Source: a virus. From it: a DNA stretch of 23,707 bases. The DNA is taken from IMG/VR virus record IMGVR_UViG_3300044630_001514, positions 1-23,707 of that record; one strand, 5' to 3'. The position numbers and the translations under genes are program-made. Shown here piece by piece: positions 1 through 8,825 of this stretch (position 1 is the first letter of the stretch; each line of letters starts with the position of its first letter). Below the pieces are notes generated by a model, which searched no databases, was not told the origin of the DNA, and saw only the letters and a program-made list of their open reading frames with translations.

Positions 1-1
1 G

Positions 2-412
2 GCATTAGTTAATGGAACAGACCTACGCATATTTGTAGGAACAAAAAAGATAGCATTTGAAACTTCTTGCGACATTGAACTTTCAACTACAATGATTGAA
101 ACTTCTAGCAAAGATAGTGGTGCATGGGAAACTGCAATTCCTGGACGTAAGTCTTGGGGTTTATCAGCTACAATCCAATTGGATTACAATGATGCTGATA
201 CTACAGTTTATACTTATGATGAGTTATTGACTGCTTGGTTAAATCAATCAGTATTAACAGTATCTTTCAAGACTGCAGCTTCGGCAGCAACAGTATTGAC
301 TGGTACAGCATACGTTGAGTCTAAGCCAGTTCAAGGTGGTGACATGGAGATTGCAACAGTAGATGTAACTTTAAGAGGTACAGGCGAATTAGTTAAGACT
401 ACTGCAGCTTAA
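2..412 (+). CDS. Phage tail tube (major tail) protein, 5' end cut off by the window
   Basis: The frame is open from base 2, and the first ATG (base 92) lies well inside it, so the start is outside the window. The visible 136 residues look like the C-terminal half of a TP901-1-type major tail protein, the subunit that polymerises into the tail tube. The tell-tale pattern is a run of beta strands with 'ETSSKDSGAWETAIPGRKSW', then a strand-rich segment ending 'VDVTLRGTGELVK'. The downstream genes (frameshifted chaperone, then tape measure) are the usual neighbours of a tail tube gene. A strong hairpin terminator follows directly, as expected for a highly expressed structural gene. I am fairly sure of the tube assignment and less sure of the exact family. 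Confidence 0.75.
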   Translation, partial: ALVNGTDLRIFVGTKKIAFETSCDIELSTTMIETSSKDSGAWETAIPGRKSWGLSATIQLDYNDADTTVYTYDELLTAWLNQSVLTVSFKTAASAATVLTGTAYVESKPVQGGDMEIATVDVTLRGTGELVKTTAA

Positions 413-444
413 TACTTGCAATTCAGAATTTTTGATTACATTTG

Positions 445-472
445 GGGTAGGGATTTAATCCTTACCCTTTTT
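445..472 (+). terminator. Rho-independent terminator after the tail tube gene
   Basis: Bases 445-454 pair with 458-467 (10 bp including one G-T wobble, loop of three), followed by five T (468-472). It lies in the 84-bp gap after the tail tube stop. It probably trims readthrough so that the tube protein is made in excess over the downstream tail genes. Confidence 0.65.
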
Positions 473-496
473 GTTTAACACAAACCAACAAATACA

Positions 497-874
497 ATGC
501 GTACTATCACATACGAAAACAAAAAAATTAATCTTGATTTTTCATTAGGTTGCATCAATGATGTGTATGTTAAGGAGTTAGGTGGAAACTTTGATGACTT
601 AATTAACATTAGCGAACACGAAAGTAATCCTTCTAAGATGATGGATATTACTCGTGATATGCTACTTAGTGGCCATATATATTGGCTATTTTGTAACGGA
701 GAAGATGAGAAAGCAGAGGAGTTATTAGGTAAGTTAAAGTCATCTAAAATGATTGCAACTAAGTGGCTTATGACTGCTACAATACCTGTTATTGTTGAAT
801 GGTTAAGCAAGGATTTAATGCCAAGTGAAATGGATCAACCTTTAGGGCAAGTTAACACAAAAAAAAAGAGGTAA
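497..874 (+). CDS. Tail assembly chaperone, short form (gpG-like)
   Basis: This 125-residue, mostly helical protein lies between the tail tube and tape measure genes, exactly where lambda gpG and its analogues lie. In that family the short form, together with a longer frameshift product, coats the tape measure protein and recruits tail tube subunits; neither is usually in the mature virion. The start has a typical A/C-rich Bacteroidota leader (ACAAACCAACAAATACA before ATG). The gene ends in a run of lysine codons (N-T-K-K-K-R) made by nine A followed by G, which contains the A AAA AAG slip site. No sequence-level similarity to lambda gpG is visible; the call rests on position, size and the frameshift architecture. 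Confidence 0.7.
   Translation: MRTITYENKKINLDFSLGCINDVYVKELGGNFDDLINISEHESNPSKMMDITRDMLLSGHIYWLFCNGEDEKAEELLGKLKSSKMIATKWLMTATIPVIVEWLSKDLMPSEMDQPLGQVNTKKKR
862..868 (+). promoter_or_regulatory. Programmed -1 ribosomal frameshift site (A AAA AAG)
   Basis: In the reading frame of the 497-874 gene the codons at 857-871 are ACA AAA AAA AAG AGG. Bases 862-868 therefore read A AAA AAG, the same heptamer used in E. coli dnaX. Slipping back one base at the final AAG gives GAG GTA ATT AAG, and that frame stays open to 1182. A small hairpin (880-885 with 890-895, loop AGTG) starts 11 bases downstream and could stimulate slippage. Confidence 0.75.
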
Positions 875-1182
875 TTAAGTGGGGAAGTGTCCTCAAAAGA
901 ATTTATAGAACTGGATTAAAGCCATACGAATGGAAAAGAATGACACTAGGTGAATTTCTTGACTATGAATATGGCTTTGAACTTAGAAAGGCAGAGGAGT
1001 GGGATGGAATAAGAAATTTAATGTGGGCATCCCTAGCTTCTATGGGTGGCGATAAAGTACCTAAGCCAAAAGACCTAATACCGTTGTGGACAGACAAGAT
1101 AACTAAACGTATAGAAAAAACAAAAGAAAAAGAGTATCTTTCGGATGAAGAAGTTATAAATTGGGTTAATACGATTAAGTAA
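868..1182 (+). CDS. Frameshift extension of the tail chaperone (gpT-like part of the gpGT fusion)
   Basis: This frame is -1 relative to the 497-874 gene. It is open from 856 (a stop sits at 853-855) and runs into the end of the preceding gene. If ribosomes slip at 862-868, the fusion has about 124 residues of the short form plus about 104 new residues beginning E-V-I-K-W-G-S. An internal ATG at 940 would give an 80-residue protein, but the reading frame is protein-like upstream of it (R-I-Y-R-T-G-L-K-P-Y-E-W-K), which supports the fusion. The stop overlaps the tape measure start by one base (TAATG). In lambda-like tails the T part binds the tape measure and the tube subunit. Confidence 0.7.
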   Translation, partial: EVIKWGSVLKRIYRTGLKPYEWKRMTLGEFLDYEYGFELRKAEEWDGIRNLMWASLASMGGDKVPKPKDLIPLWTDKITKRIEKTKEKEYLSDEEVINWVNTIK

Positions 1183-3380
1183 TGGCAGAAACTAATGAGT
1201 TTTTTATCAGGGTTGGTGCTGATGTTGAGGATGCAAAAAATAAGCTAAATCAATTAGGTAGCCAACTATCGCAACTTGCGAACTCTACACAAAAAAGTGG
1301 GAATATGATTGGTGGGAGCATGGACAATGCTTCTAAGCAAATATCTTCTGCTTTTCGTGGTATGGGGATAGCCTTAACTACTGCAGGTATTACTGCAGGG
1401 TTATTTGCTTTTGTTAAAAGTGCATTATCTACTGCTGCTCAATTAGAACAAACTTCAGTTGCCTTTGAGGTCTTTACGGGATCAGCAGAAACTGCAAGTG
1501 AGATGCTTGCACAATTAAAAGACCAAGCATTAAAGTCACCAATGCAATTCTTAGATATAACTAAGGGTGCACAAATACTTCTTCAATATGGTTTAACGGC
1601 AGAGCAAGTAGTTCCTATCACTAAAATGTTAGGTGATGTTTCTGCAGGTAATGCTGATAAATTTAATCGTTTAGCCTTAGCATTTGGTCAAGTAAATGCT
1701 TCAGGTCGTTTAATGGGTCAAGAGGCTCGGCAAATGATTAACGCAGGCTTTAATCCATTACAAGCTATTTCAGATAAGACTGGTCTTTCGATGGCAGTTC
1801 TTACTCAAAGAATGCACGATGGTCAAATATCTGTTAAAGAGGTAGGGGATGCTTTTATTGCTGCAACAAGTGAGGGAGGTAGATTCTTTGGAATGGCAGA
1901 TAAGCAATCTCAAACATTACAAGGTGCTTATAATAAGCTTGCAGAAAGCATTTCATTTGCAATGGGCGATGTTGGAGATTCTATTGCTAAAGCATTTAAT
2001 TTAAACGATGTTGCTGAAGGTGCAATTGGGTTTTTTGCTGAAATAAAAGGTGCTTTAAATTCTAATAAAGATGTAGCTGAAACTTTAAGATTAACTGTTG
2101 AGGCACTTAAATTTACTTTTGGATTACTTAAAAATGTCATTATATTTCTTGTTAACTCTTTTCAAGATTTATCTAAGGCTTTTATATTTGTTCTTAATGA
2201 TGGCAAACCTGTTATTGATTTCTTTTCTAATTTAATTAGTAGTGCTTATGAATATTTAAAAAGTATTAAATATGTAGGTGCAGCATTAGAGTTTTTGATT
2301 GGTAAGTTTACTAAGATTGATAATGCTCAACCTAAACTAGAAGCCCCAAAAGTAGAAGAACAACCATTAACTGGATTAAACGCAACTCCTAGTAAAAAAG
2401 AAGGAGGCACAAAGAAAGCAGAAAAGGTAGAGGTTATTGCAGGTACAGATTTCCAAACTAAAGCCTATGGTGAGCATCTAAAGAAACTCATGCAGATGAG
2501 TGCTAATGCGGTAACTGAAATAAATAATATTGGCTTAGATGGTAACAAAAAGAAGTTAGCAGATTTACAAGATTCATTCCAAAAGCAACAACGTGAGTTT
2601 ATGCGTTATGGAATTGATACTACTAACATTACAAGGTCATACTTATTAAAAGTTGCACAATTATCGGCAGAGGTTGAGGCGGAAAAGCAAAATATGCTAC
2701 TTAGTTTAATAAAGCCATTGCCTACTGATGCAGATAGATTAAAAAATGTACTTATATCAGATGAAAGGCTTGGTCAATTAAGTGCAGGTTTAGCAACAGA
2801 ATTAAAACTTATTCAAGATGCTACATTAGCACAACAAAATGCTTGGTTAACAATGTATAATACTGTTAATGCAGCATCTAAATCATTTACTGAATCATTA
2901 TCAGGTTCATTTGCTGATATGTTTATTTCTATTGGACAAGGAGGAAGTGCAGGGGATGCAATCAAAAGTTTTGGTGCAGGAATATTAGGTGCTTTAGGAG
3001 ATATGTTTATTAAGATTGGTGTTGGAGTTGTTGCTGCATCTAAGGCAATGCTTGCGGTACAAGCATTTATAACAAGTATGTTTACCCCATTTGGTGTTGC
3101 AGCAGGATTAGCAGGAGGTTTGGCAATGATTGCAGTAGGAGGTTTATTAAAAGGTACTGCTAGTGCAATGGGTAAAGCTAAATCTCAAGGTGCACCTACA
3201 ACAGGTGGTGCAACAATGAGCCAAAGAGCATCAGGTAGTAATTATAGTTATGGTGGTGGTTCATTCCCTACACAAACTATGAGATTATTAGTTGACCTTA
3301 CAGGATCAATTACTGCGACACAAACTGGATATAGCATAAACAAATCATTCGAAACAACACTTAGAGTAACAGGTAGATAA
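1182..3380 (+). CDS. Tail tape measure protein
   Basis: At 732 residues this protein would set tail length and thread through the tube; at roughly 0.15 nm per residue the tail would be about 110 nm (inference). The N-terminal third carries the conserved tape-measure N-terminal domain (TIGR02675-like), with 'AAQLEQTSVAFEVFTGSAE', 'SPMQFLDITKGAQILLQYGL' and 'LMGQEARQMINAGFNPLQAI'. A charged, lysine-rich linker lies near residues 385-415. The C-terminal third has long hydrophobic glycine/alanine-rich helices (around residues 600-670), as usual for proteins that later insert in the host membrane during DNA entry. The start overlaps the previous stop by one base and the stop overlaps the next start by one base, so the three genes are translationally coupled. 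Confidence 0.92.
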   Translation: MAETNEFFIRVGADVEDAKNKLNQLGSQLSQLANSTQKSGNMIGGSMDNASKQISSAFRGMGIALTTAGITAGLFAFVKSALSTAAQLEQTSVAFEVFTGSAETASEMLAQLKDQALKSPMQFLDITKGAQILLQYGLTAEQVVPITKMLGDVSAGNADKFNRLALAFGQVNASGRLMGQEARQMINAGFNPLQAISDKTGLSMAVLTQRMHDGQISVKEVGDAFIAATSEGGRFFGMADKQSQTLQGAYNKLAESISFAMGDVGDSIAKAFNLNDVAEGAIGFFAEIKGALNSNKDVAETLRLTVEALKFTFGLLKNVIIFLVNSFQDLSKAFIFVLNDGKPVIDFFSNLISSAYEYLKSIKYVGAALEFLIGKFTKIDNAQPKLEAPKVEEQPLTGLNATPSKKEGGTKKAEKVEVIAGTDFQTKAYGEHLKKLMQMSANAVTEINNIGLDGNKKKLADLQDSFQKQQREFMRYGIDTTNITRSYLLKVAQLSAEVEAEKQNMLLSLIKPLPTDADRLKNVLISDERLGQLSAGLATELKLIQDATLAQQNAWLTMYNTVNAASKSFTESLSGSFADMFISIGQGGSAGDAIKSFGAGILGALGDMFIKIGVGVVAASKAMLAVQAFITSMFTPFGVAAGLAGGLAMIAVGGLLKGTASAMGKAKSQGAPTTGGATMSQRASGSNYSYGGGSFPTQTMRLLVDLTGSITATQTGYSINKSFETTLRVTGR

Positions 3381-5446
3381 TGATAGGATACGGAACTATT
3401 TATAGATTTGAGTTTGATGCAACTTGTAAACCATTTGCAACCTTACTCACAACTAAATGCAAGGTATTAATTCTTAAAAAAGGATATAATGCTACTATTT
3501 ACGATATTCCTTATGGACAAGTAACTCCAGTTGAAATTGATTACCCTACTGTAGATGATGACATTTTCTACCCAATTAAGGGTTCATCACTAAGCTTTAA
3601 AGTTCTTGGTGGTGTAATTAATATGGATTCACTTATTAGTGAGGATGAGAAAGATTTCTACTTAGAATACTACAGAGATGAAGCTTTATTTTGGAGTGGA
3701 TTTGTTTCTCCTGAATTATGCGAAGAAGATATATTCTTGCGTTACCCTGCTATTGAGTTTAAAACTATTGATGGCTTAGGTACTTTAAAGACAATGCAAT
3801 TAAACGATTCTGCGGGACGTAAATTGTTTGGTCGAAGGAGTTTATTAGAAATAGTATTATCTGCCTTTAGAGGGGTAGGATTTGGCTATAAGACTAACAT
3901 ATTAGCTAATGTTTGGGCTAATGGTTTTGACAAGTTATTAAATCCACTTGTTCAAGCTATTACTTATATAAATGTTTATAGAGATAAGAATGGTATTCAG
4001 TTATCAACGATAGATATTATAAAGTCTATCTGCTACTTATTTAATGCAGTTCTTTATCAGAATAGAGGCCAATGGTGGTTTGTTAAGATTAAAGACTTAG
4101 CTTTTTCTCTTAACGGAACTCAAGTTTATAATGCTGATGGTACTTTAGCTTCACCTGGTACAGGTACAGTTAAAACTCTTGTGCATGGAACTGACTTCTT
4201 AATTGTAGCAGAACCTAAAAGAAAGATTAGAAGATTTTACAAAGAGGTTGCATTAGATTATCAATTCTACAAGTCTTACAAGAACTTAGATATAAACTTT
4301 TCTTGCTACAATCTTTTTAACACAACTCCTAGAATATTAGAAGCTGACTTTACAGATAACCTATTAGCATTTAATGTTGTAAGAACTGGTAATGAAGCTA
4401 CTTATGAATTTTATACTAAAGTGGGTAGTGTTAAGACTGAATCTTATTACGATCCACGATTAGACAATTATGGCATTGTTGTTTATAGTGATGCAGGTGC
4501 TAATACTGACTATGTAGAATATTCTTATGGTGCATTAATACCAACTGATAAGTTTTCATTTAGTTCTAGTAGTATTACGGGTAATCAAAAAGTAGAGATA
4601 CTTATAGAAACAAATACTGTTAGTCATTACTACGATATATTTGCTGAAACATGGAGTACAACAAGAACTTATAACACAGGAGGTTATTACCCAACATTGT
4701 TTGTTACGGACTTAAATCCTCCTGCTACAGGTATATTAAAGATTAGATTACACTCTGCATTAGAACTTGAGGATTACGGTGAGTTCTTTGCTTTTTATGA
4801 TTACATAACTGCTTATAACGATTTTATTGTTAACATTATTGAAACAACTAAATCTAATCAAGTAACAACAATTACTAATATCAAGAACACCTCTATTGTT
4901 CCTGAAATGGTAACGGTGTACAATGGTGATTCTAAGCAGATACCTCCATTACAAGGAAGCAATATTGAGGATATATCCAATCTACTAACGGGAATCAATA
5001 CTAAGACTAAGGAGTGGTATGAAAGGTCTGAAGAAGATGTTTATGAGTTGCAAGAGTTGTCTGCTCGTAATATTCTTAATCAATACTCTGACTATAGAAA
5101 TATCTTTACAGGTACATTGATTGGTAAGGGATTAGAGTTTGGAAGTATATATACTTTCCCTATGCAAGGTGCTTTAGCAGATAAGAAGTTCTTCCCATTG
5201 TCAATGAAGATGAATGAGAGGGATAATACTGCTGAAGTAGTGTTGATGGAACTCACTTCCAATGAGATAACTGGAACACTAAACCAAGTTATCTACGATA
5301 CTGAAGGAAACATCATTTATCAAACTACGGTTTCTTCTAAAAAAAAAAATCGTAACGGTGTAGGAACTGACTTAGGAGAAGCAGGAGAATCAGGTACATT
5401 ATTCGACAGATTCGTTGCCTTCTTTATGGATGATTTTAAACCTTAA
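3380..5446 (+). CDS. Large tail-tip or baseplate hub protein (distal tail position)
   Basis: This 688-residue protein is not recognised by a catalytic motif. It directly follows the tape measure gene with a one-base overlap, where Dit and hub (Tal-like) proteins are found, and it is rich in beta strands. The N-terminal part (about 1-140) resembles the strand-rich body of Bacteroidota phage tail proteins ('IKGSSLSFKVLGG', 'FWSGFVSPELCEED'). A middle part around residues 200-240 has 'TIDIIKSICYLFNAVLYQNR' and 'GQWWFVKIKDLA', a recurring arrangement in hub-like proteins. A lysine/asparagine-rich stretch lies near residue 655. A role as tail-tip structural protein is likely; a finer role cannot be read from the sequence. 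Confidence 0.6.
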   Translation: MIGYGTIYRFEFDATCKPFATLLTTKCKVLILKKGYNATIYDIPYGQVTPVEIDYPTVDDDIFYPIKGSSLSFKVLGGVINMDSLISEDEKDFYLEYYRDEALFWSGFVSPELCEEDIFLRYPAIEFKTIDGLGTLKTMQLNDSAGRKLFGRRSLLEIVLSAFRGVGFGYKTNILANVWANGFDKLLNPLVQAITYINVYRDKNGIQLSTIDIIKSICYLFNAVLYQNRGQWWFVKIKDLAFSLNGTQVYNADGTLASPGTGTVKTLVHGTDFLIVAEPKRKIRRFYKEVALDYQFYKSYKNLDINFSCYNLFNTTPRILEADFTDNLLAFNVVRTGNEATYEFYTKVGSVKTESYYDPRLDNYGIVVYSDAGANTDYVEYSYGALIPTDKFSFSSSSITGNQKVEILIETNTVSHYYDIFAETWSTTRTYNTGGYYPTLFVTDLNPPATGILKIRLHSALELEDYGEFFAFYDYITAYNDFIVNIIETTKSNQVTTITNIKNTSIVPEMVTVYNGDSKQIPPLQGSNIEDISNLLTGINTKTKEWYERSEEDVYELQELSARNILNQYSDYRNIFTGTLIGKGLEFGSIYTFPMQGALADKKFFPLSMKMNERDNTAEVVLMELTSNEITGTLNQVIYDTEGNIIYQTTVSSKKKNRNGVGTDLGEAGESGTLFDRFVAFFMDDFKP

Positions 5447-5451
5447 CAGAT

Positions 5452-6033
5452 ATGCCAAGAGAAATAGGATACTTTAAATACATAACCCGATCTTCCATTG
5501 AAATATATGGAAGCGGGTCTTTTTCAGGAACAGCAGATACAGGTTATGTATATGGTTGGTCTGAAACACTTACAGAGTTCGAGTTAAGAGGCTATTTAAA
5601 CACCTTTGCAGGCTCTACAGCGAACGCAAAAGCAGGAATGATGCTACGCATCCAAGCTAACGCAAACGTGGCTTATATCGGCATTATGGTGCATGGTGAC
5701 AACACGATTAAAGTCTATGAACGTGATACTACTAATAGTATTACAGATACGGTAGCAACTGCTACAATTGGAGTTAAACAAGGGGTGTGGTTACAGATTA
5801 CTAGAGTAGGAACTACACTAACCTTTAAATACTCTTTAAATGCTGAAGGTACTGCACCAGGAAGTATTGTTTGGACTACTCTACATACTGCTACAGGTAT
5901 CGTAGATGCTTGGCCTACATTAGAGAAACATTTGTGTTGTAGTAGTGGAACAGATAACGTAAATTTGGCTTACTTTACAAAGGTTTACACACAAGATTGT
6001 TGGATTAGTCCAATAGGGCAAAAAGAAGATTAG
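5452..6033 (+). CDS. Probable concanavalin A-like (LamG-type) beta-sandwich tail-tip protein
   Basis: This 193-residue protein has a strand pattern typical of small jelly-roll lectin domains: 'FELRGYLNTFAG', then 'KAGMMLRIQANANVAYIGIM', then 'GVWLQITRVGTTLTFKYSLN'. The K-A-G-[MV]-M-[IL]-R element followed by a 'WLQI.R.G..L.F.YS' strand recalls DUF1349/LamG-like proteins that bind sugars. It lies between the hub and the fibre genes with gaps of 5 and 2 bases, so it is co-transcribed with them and probably part of the tail tip. No glycosidase residues can be identified. A glycan-binding role on the host capsule or LPS is an inference from fold resemblance alone. Confidence 0.5.
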   Translation: MPREIGYFKYITRSSIEIYGSGSFSGTADTGYVYGWSETLTEFELRGYLNTFAGSTANAKAGMMLRIQANANVAYIGIMVHGDNTIKVYERDTTNSITDTVATATIGVKQGVWLQITRVGTTLTFKYSLNAEGTAPGSIVWTTLHTATGIVDAWPTLEKHLCCSSGTDNVNLAYFTKVYTQDCWISPIGQKED

Positions 6034-6035
6034 AC

Positions 6036-8825
6036 ATGGCAATTAAAACATTAAGAGTATTTGCTGAATTTACCTCAACGGGATTTGTACCAATGCCTAC
6101 GGCAGGAAACATTGACTATGGTTATACATTAGCAAGTACATTTCCTTCGGCTACTCCAAGTAGTTTTCAAACTGATGATCCTGACTTAGATGTTACGGTT
6201 ACTGCGATGACTGACTTTTATGTTTGGATTCGTATTAATGGAACTGCATGGAATCCATCTTATACTCGTAATGTTCGTGTTTACCCTGATTCACCCGATA
6301 TTAATAACGTGGTGATGAATATGATTATTGCTACTGGCCCTGCAGGTACTTCAGCTTACTCACAGATTGTCCAAACTTCTAATCGTTTGTACTTTAATGG
6401 AGCTACTGTTGATACTACTTATGATTCTAAGTTTGCAGGTAAAACCTATATAAATGAATTAAACTTTGGTACTGCTCCACAATTAGCTACGGTTGCTACA
6501 AGTGGTGCTTATGCTGATTTAACAGGTAAACCTGCTTTATCTACTGTTGCTACTTCAGGATTATATACTGACTTATCTGCTAAGCCTTCAGGAACTGCAC
6601 CAATAAGTTATAATAGTGGGACTAATAGCTTTCAAATAACACAAGCTAGTACATCCACAAATGGTTTTCTTTCTTCTGCAGATTGGAACACTTTTAACAA
6701 TAAACAAGGCACAATTACATTAACAACAAGTGGCACTTCGGGTGCTTCAACTTTTGTTGGTAATACCTTAAATATTCCTAACTACGCACCTAACTTATCT
6801 GTTTATGTGCCTTATACTGGTGCAACGACAAATGTTAATTTAGGTACTCATAGTTTAACGGCTGCAGATTTAGTAGTTAATCATGTTAGTGGTAGTGGTG
6901 TTGCTGCATCAATTACTAAAGGTGGTAATGGAGAAGCATTAACTGTTGTTAAAACAAGTGGTAGTGGTAATGCAGCATCTATAACAGGAGGTGTTACTTT
7001 GTTAGATGAATTACATTTAAACACAGATTTAGTTGATGCTTACATTGCAAGTGCTACAAATTGGAATACGGCTTATACAAATAGAATTGTAAGTGCATCA
7101 GCACCTTTAAGTATTACTTCTAATGCAATATCAATTACACAAGCAAACACTACTACTAACGGATTCTTATCTTCAACTGATTGGAATACCTTTAATAGTA
7201 AGCAGAATGCTTTGACAATTGGTAACTTTACGGAGGTTAATAGTAATGTGTTTATGTTCCCCGATGGAACTACAGGAAAGACTATTGGCAACTTGAGTAT
7301 TCAAATGATCCAGGCAGGTGCTTCAACTAATGGATATTTAAGTTCTACTGATTGGACAACATTTAATAATAAGCAGAGTTCTTTAACCTTTGGTAATTTT
7401 ACAGAAACTACAAGTTCTGTCCTTACAATTACAGGTGGAACAAATGCTATTATAGGTAGTGGATTAAGTGTTCAAGTTAAACAAGCTAATACAACTACTA
7501 ATGGATTTTTAAGTAGCACAGATTGGAATACCTTTAATAGCAAACAATCTACAATTACATTAACTACAACTGGAACATCAGGTGCATCAACTTTTAGTGC
7601 CAATACTTTAAACATACCTCAATATCAATCAGTATTAACTAATCCTGTAACTGGTACTGGTACTACTAATTATATTCCTAAATGGACTTCAAGTAGTGCA
7701 GTAGGTAATAGTATAATTTTTGCAGATTCAAATAATGTCGGAATTAATGTAACACCACCTACATGGTATTCAAACTTTAAGGGAATTAATTTAGTAAATG
7801 GTTCCTTAATTACATATTCAACAAACCAATCAATATTTTTAACTCAAAATGCTTATTTTAATGCTGCAGGATCATGGACATATTTAAATACTGGTACTGC
7901 AGGTCAATATTCTATTGATGGGACAGGTACACACGTTTTTTACAATGCAGTAAGTGGTACTGGTGGTAATGCAGTTACATTAAACGAACGTATGCGGATT
8001 ACAAGTGAAGGCGTAGTTTCAATAGGAACTACAACACCGCAATATGGGCGTTTAAATGTTAAATCAAATGGAACAGCATCATATCAAGGATTTAATTTAT
8101 ATGCTCAAGGAAATGCAAATTTTACACATATTCAACATTCGGGAAGTTTAGGAATTATTGGTACATCTTATGATGGCACAGGTGGTACAGGATATACACC
8201 ATTAACATTTTGGACAAGTGATGTTGAACGTATGCGGATTGCGAGTGGGGGTTTTGTTGGGATAAATACTACTGCACCAGAGCATAGATTAGATGTAGTT
8301 ACAAGTACTGAAGATTGGGCTGCAAGAATTTATAATACTAATGGAAATGGTAATGGATTATTAATAAGAACTTCTAGTACATCTGCTACTGGATTTGGAG
8401 TTTATAATGGTGCAGCTTACTCAATTCTTGTCAAAAATAATGGCAATACTTTAATGGGTACCACATCCGATCCAGGATATAGACTTTATGTTAATGGGAC
8501 TATCTACGCAACAGGAAACATTACTGCTAACTCTGATTTAACTTTAAAAAAGAACCTACAACTAATTGAGAATCCTGCTGAAAAGTTAATTTCACTTAAC
8601 GGATATTCTTACCAATGGAAATCAGATGACTCTTACCAATATGGTGTTATTGCTCAAGAAGTTGAAAAGGTAATGTCTTATGCAGTTCAAACAGGAAGCA
8701 ATGGTATTAAGGGTGTTGCTTATAACCAACTTACTCCACTTTTAATTGAAGGATTTAAAGTTCACGAAACTGAATTACAAACTCTAAAGAAAAGAGTAAC
8801 TTATTTAGAAACTAAATTAGGATAA
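6036..8825 (+). CDS. Tail fibre with repeated shaft modules and C-terminal S74 self-cleaving chaperone
   Basis: This 929-residue fibre is rich in Ser, Thr, Asn and Gly. The N-terminal region (1-200) probably attaches to the tail. The shaft has four copies of a module of the form Q-A-[NSG]-T-T-T-N-G-F-L-S-S-T-D-W-N-T-F-N beginning at residues 203, 369, 426 and 483, the last three exactly 57 apart. Y-V-P-Y-T-G-A-T-T-N is at 257. E-R-M-R-I occurs at 651 and 731, each followed by a V-G/S-I-x-T-T-x-P turn typical of trimeric fibre repeats. The C-terminus is a Peptidase_S74 intramolecular chaperone. S833 and K838 (S-D-L-T-L-K) have the spacing of the endosialidase S911/K916 dyad, followed by 'YGVIAQEVEKV' and a terminal coiled coil. 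The chaperone (about 97 residues) should cut itself off after trimer folding. Confidence 0.85.
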   Translation: MAIKTLRVFAEFTSTGFVPMPTAGNIDYGYTLASTFPSATPSSFQTDDPDLDVTVTAMTDFYVWIRINGTAWNPSYTRNVRVYPDSPDINNVVMNMIIATGPAGTSAYSQIVQTSNRLYFNGATVDTTYDSKFAGKTYINELNFGTAPQLATVATSGAYADLTGKPALSTVATSGLYTDLSAKPSGTAPISYNSGTNSFQITQASTSTNGFLSSADWNTFNNKQGTITLTTSGTSGASTFVGNTLNIPNYAPNLSVYVPYTGATTNVNLGTHSLTAADLVVNHVSGSGVAASITKGGNGEALTVVKTSGSGNAASITGGVTLLDELHLNTDLVDAYIASATNWNTAYTNRIVSASAPLSITSNAISITQANTTTNGFLSSTDWNTFNSKQNALTIGNFTEVNSNVFMFPDGTTGKTIGNLSIQMIQAGASTNGYLSSTDWTTFNNKQSSLTFGNFTETTSSVLTITGGTNAIIGSGLSVQVKQANTTTNGFLSSTDWNTFNSKQSTITLTTTGTSGASTFSANTLNIPQYQSVLTNPVTGTGTTNYIPKWTSSSAVGNSIIFADSNNVGINVTPPTWYSNFKGINLVNGSLITYSTNQSIFLTQNAYFNAAGSWTYLNTGTAGQYSIDGTGTHVFYNAVSGTGGNAVTLNERMRITSEGVVSIGTTTPQYGRLNVKSNGTASYQGFNLYAQGNANFTHIQHSGSLGIIGTSYDGTGGTGYTPLTFWTSDVERMRIASGGFVGINTTAPEHRLDVVTSTEDWAARIYNTNGNGNGLLIRTSSTSATGFGVYNGAAYSILVKNNGNTLMGTTSDPGYRLYVNGTIYATGNITANSDLTLKKNLQLIENPAEKLISLNGYSYQWKSDDSYQYGVIAQEVEKVMSYAVQTGSNGIKGVAYNQLTPLLIEGFKVHETELQTLKKRVTYLETKLG

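Noticed and set aside
437-444. TACATTTG with TTG 18 bases upstream, resembling a + strand promoter
   Set aside because: The transcript would start inside the terminator hairpin at 445-467, so the match is probably chance.
475-810. - strand reading frame of 111 residues
   Set aside because: It lies opposite the tail chaperone gene and has no leader or neighbours on that strand.
940-1182. Independent 80-residue gene starting at ATG 940
   Set aside because: The frame is open and protein-like upstream, back to the slip site, which favours a frameshift extension.
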